A DNA stretch of 5,445 nt, from positions 1-5,445 of the forward strand of contig CAMTFT010000154.1 in the NCBI GenBank assembly GCA_947071365.1, written 5' to 3'. The position numbers and the translations under genes were made by a program. Positions 1 through 5,445 of this stretch are shown piece by piece. The notes under the pieces are model-generated. The model had not been told where the DNA came from, did no database searches, and saw only the letters and a list, made by a program, of their open reading frames with translations. The first letter of the stretch is position 1; each line of letters begins with the position of its first letter. This DNA is from an uncultured bacterium (GTDB lineage Bacteria > Bacillota > Clostridia > Lachnospirales > Lachnospiraceae).

Positions 1-46
1 AGATGTAGCTCCGTCTCGTGGGCTCGGAGATGTGTATAAGAGACAG
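1..46. other. Nextera library adapter (i7/P7 side), not genomic
   Basis: This is sequencing-library sequence. Positions 28-46 are the 19-base Tn5 mosaic end AGATGTGTATAAGAGACAG. Positions 13-27 are the read-2 tail that precedes it in Nextera adapters. Positions 5-12 (GTAGCTCC) sit where the i7 index belongs, and 1-4 (AGAT) match the last bases of the P7 oligo. From memory, GTAGCTCC is the reverse complement of index N718. Genomic sequence begins at 47. Read on the minus strand, the adapter adds a false tail beginning [11 protein letters not shown] to the YgiQ frame. Read on the plus strand, it supplies the MCIRDS start of a false reading frame. Confidence 0.98.
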
Positions 47-1881
47 CTGTTTCTTCTCCCAACGCCTTTACCGCCGTCCTCTCTCATGTGCCGGGGACGT
101 ATCAGACAGTCTGGCCCGAAGCCGATCAGGTCTTCCCGGCCTGCCAGATGCAGCGCCTCCGCTATCATGTCATAATTTTCCGGCTTCCGGTACTGTATCA
201 ATGCCCGCTGCAGTGCTTTGCGGTGGGGATTTTTTTCAACGTATACCGCCTCCATGGTACGCGGGTCCAGCCCCGTATAATACATGCAGGTGGAGATCGT
301 GGAAGGCGTCGGGTAGAAATCCTGCACCTGCTCCGGCATATAGCCCAGCTCCCGCAGATAACATGCCAGCTCCACAGCCTCCTTCATGGAGCATCCCGGA
401 TGGGAAGACATCAGATACGGGACAAGGAACTGGTTCATGCCGCAGGAATCGTTCATTTCCTTATATTTTTCCGTAAACTTCTGATACACGCTGTGCTCCG
501 GTTTTCCCATCATCTGCAGGACACGGTTTGCCACATGTTCCGGCGCCACCTTAAGCTGTCCGCTGATGTGGTATTTCACCAGCTCCCGGAAAAAGGTATC
601 GGATCTGTCTGCCAGCAGGTAATCGAATCGGATCCCTGACCGGATAAATACTTTTTTCACCTTCGGCACACGCCGCAGCTTCCGCAGCAGCTCCACGTAA
701 TCACTGTGGTCTACCCGGAGGTTTTTGCAGGGAGTCGGAAACAGGCACTGACGGTTCTTGCAGACACCCTTTGTAAGCTGTTTTTCACAGGAAGGCTGCC
801 GGAAGTTTGCCGTCGGTCCGCCCACATCGTGAATATATCCCTTGAAGCCCGGATCTTTCGTCATCTCTACGGCTTCCCGCAGGATGGAATCATGGCTTCG
901 CACCTGAATGATGCGCCCCTGATGGAACGTGAGGGCGCAGAAATTGCAGCCGCCAAAACATCCCCGGTTGCTGACGAGGCTGAACTGAACCTCCGAGATA
1001 GCGGGGATCCCGCCCGCGGCCTCATACATCGGATGATACGTCCTGCAGTACGGCAGGTCATAGATGTCATCCATCTCCTGCATCGTAAGCGGCTTTGCCG
1101 GGGGATTCTGCACCACGTAGACTGTCCCATATGGTTCCACAAGACGCTTGCCCGCAAAGGGATCTGTGTTGCAGTACTGTGTGTAAAAGCTTTCGGCATA
1201 TTTGCGTTTATCCGCCAGAAGCTCCTGGTAATCCGGCAGCAGGATGTAATCGTACACATCCTCCAGACGCTTCGTTTTGTAGCATGTCCCGTCCACGAAC
1301 GTGATATCGGAGACAGCCATGCCGGAAGCAAGCGCATCTGCGATCTCCACGATGGAGCGCTCCCCCATTCCGTAGGAGATCAGATTCGCACCGCTGTCCA
1401 TGAGCACGGAACGTTTCAATGAATCCGACCAGTAATCATAATGCGCCAGCCGCCGCAGGCTGGCCTCAATGCCGCCCACTATGATGGGAACGTCCTTATA
1501 CGCCTGCCGGATCAGATTGCAGTAGACGACTGCGGCGTAATCCGGCCTTTTTCCCATCTCGCCTCCCGGCGTATACGAATCCCTCTTCCGCCTCTTTTTG
1601 GAAACGGAATAATGGTTCACCATGGAATCCATATTTCCGGCAGTCACAAGAAAACCGAGACGCGGACGGCCAAGTACTTTGACATTTTCCGGATCCCTCC
1701 AGTCCGGCTGCGGTATAATACCCACCGTATATCCATGATCTTCCAGCACTCTGCTGATGATCGCATGACCGAAAGAGGGATGATCCACGTACGCATCCCC
1801 TGTCACATACACAAAATCAAGCTGTTCTATTTTCCGTTCCTTTAACTCCTGCGCCGTAACCGGCAGGAATTTTCCATTCAT
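47..1881 (-). CDS. ygiQ: YgiQ family radical SAM protein (3' end missing)
   Basis: I translated this frame codon by codon. It is open from the ATG at 1881 to the adapter junction, giving 611 genuine residues and no stop. Residues from about 8 to 290 match the YgiQ-type N-terminal domain, including [10 protein letters not shown] at 135-144. The radical SAM core follows, with the cluster-binding CX3CX2C at C308, C312 and C315 (CFGGCNFC). It also shows DVGGPTAN at 352-359, GQLKVAPEH at 441-449 and QVQDFYPTP at 518-526. The last 100 or so residues fit the family's C-terminal DUF3362-type region. A second cysteine set (C365, C374, C379, C385) is also present. By family, the protein binds a [4Fe-4S] cluster and S-adenosylmethionine in the cytoplasm; its substrate is unknown. 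The start is supported by GGGAGG 7 nt upstream and by the family-like N-terminus. Homologues run roughly 600-740 residues, so probably only a short basic tail is lost. It is the last gene seen in the operon, 36 nt after the HAD gene. Confidence 0.95.
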
Positions 1882-1888
1882 GCGCACA

Positions 1889-1894
1889 CCTCCC
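1889..1894 (-). promoter_or_regulatory. Ribosome binding site of ygiQ
   Basis: GGGAGG on the minus strand, 7 nt before the ATG at 1881, is a near-perfect Shine-Dalgarno match. It lies in the 36-nt gap (1882-1917) after the HAD stop. That gap holds no hairpin terminator or promoter that I can see, so ygiQ is probably read from the upstream transcript. Confidence 0.75.
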
Positions 1895-1917
1895 GCGCCT
1901 TTCCTGTCGTTGTATGT

Positions 1918-2586
1918 TCAGGAAAGCACCTCATACGTACCACTCAAGACCTCATCGTACGATCTGATATAATAATCCGCCAGACGACGGATCTCCTGCT
2001 GCTGATCCATGGAATGATCGTCCTCCACGGCACACACCTGCATCCCTGCGCTGCGTCCCGCCCGGATTCCCATGGGGACATCCTCAAATACGAGGCAGCT
2101 CTCCGGCTCAACGCCAAGAGAGGCGGCCGCGCTCAGATACACATCCGGCGCAGGCTTTCCCCGGGGTACGTCACAGGAGATCGTAATACAGTCAAACATC
2201 CCCTGCATGCCGTTTGATTTAAGGCACGCTCCAATCAGCTCCCGGCTGTTGCTGCTGGCAATTCCCGTTTTTATGCCATGGCTGCGGATGTACCGCAGGA
2301 ATGAATACGCTCCCGGCTTTGGCCGTACCTCTTTCGCGTACTTTTCGTATGCCATACGGTTCCATTCATTCTTGATCTGTTCGATCGAATCGGGAAGGCC
2401 GAAGCGTTCCTTAAAATACATGGCCGTCTCCGTAAAGCCCATTCCCTCGATCTCTGTCTGCAAAGTCAGGGGCAGCTCATGTCCATACCGCCCCAGGTAT
2501 TCAATATCAATATCCGCCCACAGCCACATGGAATCCATCAATGTGCCGTCCAGGTCGAAAATAACTGCCTTCTTTTTCCTTAGCAT
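1918..2586 (-). CDS. HAD superfamily hydrolase, beta-phosphoglucomutase/phosphatase-like
   Basis: This is a 222-residue cytoplasmic enzyme with all four HAD motifs. Motif I is FDLDGTL, with nucleophile D11 and acid/base D13. Motif II is a serine in GIASSNS (S111/S112). Motif III is K144 in RGKPAPD. Motif IV is the acidic pair E168-D169 in VFEDVPMGI. A helical cap of about 70 residues lies between motif I and motif II, which is the subfamily I arrangement of beta-phosphoglucomutases and small sugar- or nucleotide-phosphate phosphatases. The exact substrate cannot be read from the sequence. I chose the ATG at 2586 because the HAD fold starts right after it (MLRKKKAVIFDLDG) and GAAGGA lies 8 nt upstream. 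An in-frame ATG at 2640 would add 18 residues that only overlap the upstream gene. The start overlaps the RsuA-like gene's stop in ATGCTAA, suggesting coupled translation. Confidence 0.92.
   Translation of the reverse strand: MLRKKKAVIFDLDGTLMDSMWLWADIDIEYLGRYGHELPLTLQTEIEGMGFTETAMYFKERFGLPDSIEQIKNEWNRMAYEKYAKEVRPKPGAYSFLRYIRSHGIKTGIASSNSRELIGACLKSNGMQGMFDCITISCDVPRGKPAPDVYLSAAASLGVEPESCLVFEDVPMGIRAGRSAGMQVCAVEDDHSMDQQQEIRRLADYYIRSYDEVLSGTYEVLS
2580..2586 (-). promoter_or_regulatory. Stop/start overlap (ATGCTAA) coupling two genes
   Basis: The minus strand reads ATGCTAA. ATG is the likely start of the HAD gene and TAA ends the pseudouridine synthase in another frame. GAAGGA at 2595-2600 sits 8 nt before this ATG, inside the upstream coding sequence. 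Overlaps of this kind commonly let a terminating ribosome restart on the next gene. Coupling here is inference from geometry. Confidence 0.65.
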
Positions 2587-3413
2587 TCCTGCAATCCTTC
2601 TCTTAATCTCTGTTTTTCTTCCGCTGTCAGCTCCCGCCACGTTCCCGGGGCAAGCTTCTCATCCAGGGAGATCTCTGCCATGGAGATCCGTTTCAGATAG
2701 ATGACGGTGCATCCTCTGGCAGCAAACATGCGCTTCACCTGATGGAATTTGCCCTCGCATATCGTGACCTCCGCCTCTGAGACCGGACTCATGACGCAGC
2801 TCTGCTTATTCGTACCGGAGGATAGCTGCCCGCCATCCCGGCATACATCATCCACCGTTTTCCCACTGTCCGGCCCTGCGCCACCTGACTTCATGGTACA
2901 CAGTATCGTAAGCCTGGCCGGAAGCGTCCTCCTTTTTTCTCCGATATCAATGCCTTCCGCGAAGGCACGGACATCCTCATCGGACAGCTCCCCTTCCACC
3001 CGGACAAAATATGTCTTCTCCGCGTGATGCTTCGGTGAAAGCAGACGATGTGCCAGATCTCCGTCATTTATCAGGAGAAGCAGCCCCTCCGTATCGATAT
3101 CCAGCCGCCCTACGGGAAACAGCTCGTCCTTACGATCATACTCAATATAATCCATGACGGTCTTCTGACGGCGGTCTTCTGTAGCCGTGATACAGCCCTG
3201 GGGCTTATGAAACATCAGCGCGACGAATTTCTCGTACCTAAGCTGGCGGCCCTGATACGTGACCGTGTCGCTTTCCGGGTCTATCTTCTGTTCCGGCTTT
3301 TTTACAGTTACGTTATTTACCGCCACAGCTCCCGTTTTCAGTATTTTCTTTACTTCACTTCTCGTACCGACGCCTGTAAGCGCCAGAAACTTATCCAAAC
3401 GCATCGTGCTCAT
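2580..3413 (-). CDS. rsuA: RsuA/RluB/E/F family rRNA pseudouridine synthase
   Basis: This 277-residue protein should convert a uridine in rRNA to pseudouridine; in E. coli, RsuA acts on U516 of 16S rRNA. An N-terminal S4 RNA-binding domain covers about residues 4-50 (MRLDKFLALTGVGTRSE). The catalytic motif VGRLDIDTEGLLLL has the expected aspartate at D105. EKTYFV at 132-137 and GKFHQVKRMFAARG at 221-234 are also typical. E. coli RsuA has about 231 residues. Most of the excess here is a polar stretch at roughly 172-213, between the LPARLTIL strand and EVTICEGKF, where RsuA has only a few residues. The ATG directly follows the TAG of the upstream gene. GGAG lies 10 nt before it, and a second ATG at residue 4 has no better site. 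The RsuA subgroup is favoured over RluB/E/F because of overall similarity and the pairing with a 16S methyltransferase, but specificity is not proven. Confidence 0.9.
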   Translation of the reverse strand: MSTMRLDKFLALTGVGTRSEVKKILKTGAVAVNNVTVKKPEQKIDPESDTVTYQGRQLRYEKFVALMFHKPQGCITATEDRRQKTVMDYIEYDRKDELFPVGRLDIDTEGLLLLINDGDLAHRLLSPKHHAEKTYFVRVEGELSDEDVRAFAEGIDIGEKRRTLPARLTILCTMKSGGAGPDSGKTVDDVCRDGGQLSSGTNKQSCVMSPVSEAEVTICEGKFHQVKRMFAARGCTVIYLKRISMAEISLDEKLAPGTWRELTAEEKQRLREGLQEC

Positions 3414-4970
3414 CTATTGCAGTCTCCATCCGGGATAATATTTATTCTTGATGGCATCCTTCATAAATTTCCCCCATCCCAGGGAAAATCCGTCCACACA
3501 GATCAGTGTCCATCCCTTAATGCCCCGGCTCATACGCTTCACCTGCTTTTCCAGAGAAGCATTTTCCTCTGATGTCAGCTCCACAGTCTCTCCCTTCAGA
3601 TAACGGACCGTTCTTCCATCCGATGATGAAAGGTTCAAAACGCATGGAAACGACGCATAATTCAGCAGCATCGCCAGCGATTGCGACGGCTCGAACCGCT
3701 CCTGCTTTAACGTTCCCAGCCAGATGCCAGTCCGGAGATAGCGAAGACGCTTCGGCAGATGGTACGGTGGCAGCAGAAGGCATTGCTCTCCAATCTGCTC
3801 ATATACGGTATTTTCCCAGAGCTGTTTCGGAAGCACCGAAAGGAACTCCATGACCTGCTCCGGGATCTTTCTGTGGTTTTTCTGTATTTCCGATATACTA
3901 TACGGTGTCAGTGATGGCGCGGTGCACTTCTTCGCCTTTGTCTGTTGCATCGGCTCTGACGGCACGGTGCACTTCCTCACTTCTGCCTGTTGCATCTGTC
4001 CTGAGGGCGCGGTGTACTTCTTCGTCTCTGTCTGCCGCGCCGCGCCGCTTTGCCGCATCACGTCTTCGCGACAATCGGTTTCGTCGCCTTTCTTCAGCAG
4101 CGCAAAGAAGTGTCCCTCTCCCTCTACGCGGTGCGGCCAGATGCGGATACATTTTTCACACGGAGCCGCCCCCGCCGCAAAGCCCTCCGCCATATCCGGC
4201 TGTACGAAGGAAAGCTCGGGATAACGGTTTACAATATATGCGATAACCTCCTCATCCTCCTCCCGGGAGAAGGTGCACGTAGAGTACGCCAGCATTCCGC
4301 CGGGCTTTAGCATCTGCACCGCGCAGTCAAGTATCTCTTTCTGGATGGGAGCGTAATACTCCGGCCCGCGTTCCTTCCAGGAGTCGATCAGGCCGCCGTC
4401 CTTCCGGAACATGCCTTCACCGGAGCAGGGCGCATCCACCAATATCTTATCAAAACAGCAGCCGAACTGCTCCAGAAGCTTCTCCGGCGTCTCTCCGGTG
4501 ATGCAGCAGTTCGGTACGCCCCATACGGCAAGATTCTTTACGAGAGCCTTCGCCCTGCTGGCACTGGCGTCATTCGCCACGAGAAGCCCTCTGCCCTGCA
4601 AATGCGAAGAAAGCTCCGTGGCCTTTCCGCCCGGAGCCGCACATAAATCAAGCACTGTATCGCCGGGCTGCACCGGCAGCCGGGAGGCCGGAAGCATTGC
4701 GCTGGGCTCCTGGATATAATACAGGCCGGCATAGTAATACGGATGCTTCGTGACGTTCTCCTCCCTGCCGTAATAAAATCCATTGGCTGTCCAGGGAACC
4801 GGGGTAAGCGAAAACGGAGCGGAAGAAAGAAATTCCTCCACCGTTATCTTACCCGTATTTACCCGAAGTCCCGCATATCCCTCCGCATCAAAACATGCCA
4901 GGAAGGAGTCAAACTCCTCTCCCAGCTCTGCCTTCATCCGATTCAAAAAATCCTGTGGAAGTTTCTGCAT
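3414..4970 (-). CDS. rsmF: RsmF-like 16S rRNA (cytosine-C5)-methyltransferase
   Basis: This 518-residue cytoplasmic enzyme of the RsmB/RsmF/NOP2 family should transfer methyl from S-adenosylmethionine to C5 of rRNA cytosines. E. coli RsmF modifies C1407 of 16S rRNA; the exact sites here are unknown. Residues about 1-95 are the RsmF-type N-terminal domain. The methyltransferase core has motif I DLCAAPGGKA (108-117), motif IV VDAPCSGEGMF with C182, and motif VI YSTCTF with catalytic C232. A polar linker at about 296-360 carries three 15-residue repeats (313-357). The C-terminal portion ends in a PUA-like domain with VDGFSLGWGKF and NKYYPGWRL. At 518 residues it is longer than the roughly 450-480 I recall for Bacillota versions, and the linker explains this. 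I chose the ATG at 4970 because GGAGAGG precedes it closely; the ATG at 4994 would add 8 residues with a weaker site. The TAG stop abuts the next gene's ATG. Confidence 0.93.
   Translation of the reverse strand: MQKLPQDFLNRMKAELGEEFDSFLACFDAEGYAGLRVNTGKITVEEFLSSAPFSLTPVPWTANGFYYGREENVTKHPYYYAGLYYIQEPSAMLPASRLPVQPGDTVLDLCAAPGGKATELSSHLQGRGLLVANDASASRAKALVKNLAVWGVPNCCITGETPEKLLEQFGCCFDKILVDAPCSGEGMFRKDGGLIDSWKERGPEYYAPIQKEILDCAVQMLKPGGMLAYSTCTFSREEDEEVIAYIVNRYPELSFVQPDMAEGFAAGAAPCEKCIRIWPHRVEGEGHFFALLKKGDETDCREDVMRQSGAARQTETKKYTAPSGQMQQAEVRKCTVPSEPMQQTKAKKCTAPSLTPYSISEIQKNHRKIPEQVMEFLSVLPKQLWENTVYEQIGEQCLLLPPYHLPKRLRYLRTGIWLGTLKQERFEPSQSLAMLLNYASFPCVLNLSSSDGRTVRYLKGETVELTSEENASLEKQVKRMSRGIKGWTLICVDGFSLGWGKFMKDAIKNKYYPGWRLQ
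3900..4034 (-). repeat. Three imperfect 45-bp tandem repeats inside rsmF
   Basis: There are three in-frame units of 45 bases: 4034-3990, 3989-3945 and 3944-3900. They encode QTETKKYTAPSGQMQ, QAEVRKCTVPSEPMQ and QTKAKKCTAPSLTPY. The core KK/RK-Y/C-T-A/V-P-S is shared, and the third unit diverges at its end. On the plus strand each unit carries a form of GGTGCACTTC or GGTGTACTTC. The repeats lie in the linker between the methyltransferase core and the C-terminal RNA-binding region. Reading frame is preserved, which fits an expandable flexible linker. Direct adjacency without spacers rules out CRISPR. Confidence 0.9.
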
Positions 4971-4972
4971 AT

Positions 4973-4979
4973 CCTCTCC
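4973..4979 (-). promoter_or_regulatory. Ribosome binding site deciding the rsmF start
   Basis: GGAGAGG on the minus strand lies just before the ATG at 4970. Its GGAG is 5 nt from the start codon. The alternative ATG at 4994 is preceded only by the weak CAGGATTT, so the downstream start is preferred. This site lies in the 35-nt gap (4971-5005) after the GTP pyrophosphokinase stop, where I see neither promoter nor terminator. Confidence 0.65.
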
Positions 4980-5005
4980 ACCCTTATCTGTCATAAATCC
5001 TGTAC

Positions 5006-5401
5006 CTACATCTCTTCCATGGTGAAGGACTGCGCCCGGTAGCCCTCCGCAATGATATCCAGCTCCTTGCTGAAGCGCGTTAGCTGTTCGATATCGTTCA
5101 GCTCATAGATCCGGTAAAACTCATCCTGGATCTTGAGTACCTCCCGCTCGTTGGCAAGGCCGTACAGATTCTGAAGATTGTTCAGTATATCCGACACAAG
5201 CTTCGTGTGAATCTGAAAGGAATTCTGCGCATCCATGATCTCACTGCGCACCGATGACATCTCATTGTCCAGAGAGATGATCGCATTTGCCGCGTTCATC
5301 AGCTTTTCCCGGATATGGTCGGGAATATTCTTCTTGTATTTATACTGCAGAGAATGCTCGATCGTAGACCAGAAATTCATCGCCAGGGTGCGGATCTGGA
5401 T
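5006..5401 (-). CDS. GTP pyrophosphokinase (small alarmone synthetase, RelQ/YjbM-like), C-terminal part
   Basis: The 131 genuine C-terminal residues are present, ending in EEM and TAG at 5006. The start of the gene lies beyond the right end of the insert. The first residues, IQIRTLAMNFWSTIEH, form the signature near the end of the RelA/SpoT synthetase fold in small alarmone synthetases such as B. subtilis YjbM (SasB). The following YKYKKNIPDHIREKL and the acidic, helical LDNEMSSVRSEIMDAQ also match that family. Such enzymes transfer pyrophosphate from ATP to GTP or GDP to make (p)ppGpp. The G-loop and most catalytic residues are in the missing part, so activity cannot be judged. About 65 further residues form a mainly helical extension after the family core; B. 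subtilis YjbM has about 211 residues in total and a shorter tail. Any start reading VYKRQ or MYKRQ is adapter, not protein. It is the first visible gene of the operon. Confidence 0.88.
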   Translation of the reverse strand: MQIRTLAMNFWSTIEHSLQYKYKKNIPDHIREKLMNAANAIISLDNEMSSVRSEIMDAQNSFQIHTKLVSDILNNLQNLYGLANEREVLKIQDEFYRIYELNDIEQLTRFSKELDIIAEGYRAQSFTMEEM

Positions 5402-5445
5402 CTGTCTCTTATACACATCTGACGCTGCCGACGACTTAATAGGTG
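5402..5445. other. Nextera library adapter (i5/P5 side), not genomic
   Basis: Positions 5402-5420 are CTGTCTCTTATACACATCT, the reverse complement of the Tn5 mosaic end. Positions 5421-5434 (GACGCTGCCGACGA) are the reverse complement of the read-1 tail. Positions 5435-5442 (CTTAATAG) occupy the i5 index slot; from memory the reverse complement CTATTAAG is index S518. Positions 5443-5445 (GTG) match the first bases of the reverse-complemented P5 oligo. On the minus strand this encodes the artefactual SSAASDVYKRQ leader fused to the GTP pyrophosphokinase fragment. Confidence 0.98.

Noticed and set aside
28..46. Tn5-type mosaic end as evidence for a natural transposon
   Set aside because: The 19-base end is the engineered form used in library preparation, and read tails, indices and P7/P5 bases follow it outward at both ends. 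No transposase gene is present.
88..639. Plus-strand open frame of 183 codons
   Set aside because: It lies antisense to the C-terminal part of YgiQ, has no recognisable motif and no convincing ribosome binding site.
867..1337. Minus-strand open frame of 156 codons
   Set aside because: It is on the same strand as YgiQ but in another frame, and its arginine- and serine-rich translation looks like a frame shadow of the genuine motif-bearing frame.
706..1422. Plus-strand open frame of 238 codons
   Set aside because: It is antisense to the conserved core of YgiQ, including the iron-sulfur motif. Its protein shows no recognisable domain, and the minus-strand frame fully explains the sequence.
1882..1917. 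Intergenic terminator or promoter before ygiQ
   Set aside because: The 36-nt gap contains no inverted repeat with a T run and no -35/-10 pair; only the ribosome binding site stands out.
2587..2640. Upstream ATG at 2640 for the HAD gene
   Set aside because: It would add 18 residues before the fold, none of them family-like, inside the upstream gene. The ATG at 2586 has a good ribosome binding site and places motif I at the usual position.
2072..2704. Plus-strand open frame of 210 codons
   Set aside because: It is antisense to the HAD gene, which carries all four HAD motifs; the plus-strand translation has no known features.
3048..3572. Plus-strand open frame of 174 codons
   Set aside because: It is antisense across the RsuA/RsmF junction and covers conserved sense motifs; no domain or start signal supports it.
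3900..4034. CRISPR array
   Set aside because: The three 45-base units are contiguous with no spacers, are in frame within rsmF, and have no cas genes nearby.
4971..4994. Upstream ATG at 4994 for rsmF
   Set aside because: Its Shine-Dalgarno match is weak, while GGAGAGG sits right before the ATG at 4970.

Overview
The insert is a 5,355-base piece of bacterial chromosome (47-5401) with sequencing-library adapter still attached at both ends (1-46 and 5402-5445). Every gene I can support lies on the minus strand, so transcription runs from high to low coordinates. By eye the base composition is moderate, near 50% G+C. The mix of families, strong GGAG-type ribosome binding sites and the closest remembered homologues suggest a Clostridia member of the Bacillota, probably Lachnospiraceae-like and plausibly from a gut metagenome. 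That assignment is inference from protein style, not from a search.

Layout in transcription order: (1) the C-terminal half of a RelQ/YjbM-type GTP pyrophosphokinase (5401-5006, 5' end missing); (2) an RsmF-type 16S rRNA cytosine-C5 methyltransferase (4970-3414), with three 15-residue tandem repeats in its linker; (3) an RsuA-family pseudouridine synthase (3413-2580), with about 40 extra residues near the active domain's C-terminal part; (4) a HAD-superfamily phosphatase/phosphomutase (2586-1918); (5) a YgiQ-family radical SAM protein (1881-47), nearly complete but cut before its stop codon.

The five genes look like one operon. The gaps are 35 nt, 0 nt (TAG directly followed by ATG), a 7-nt overlap (ATGCTAA), and 36 nt. 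I see no promoter or terminator between them. Two genes modify rRNA bases and one makes (p)ppGpp, so the theme is ribosome maturation and growth-rate control. The HAD enzyme and YgiQ have no established link to that theme beyond position.

I found no previously undescribed system. The most consequential observation is technical: both termini are Nextera library adapters with index sequences. They create false protein ends on the two outer genes and one false plus-strand reading frame. The biological points worth a second look are the linker repeat in RsmF, the insertion in the RsuA-like enzyme, the second cysteine cluster of YgiQ and the operon grouping. No RNA gene, CRISPR array, insertion sequence or riboswitch is visible, and no gene-free stretch exceeds 50 bases.
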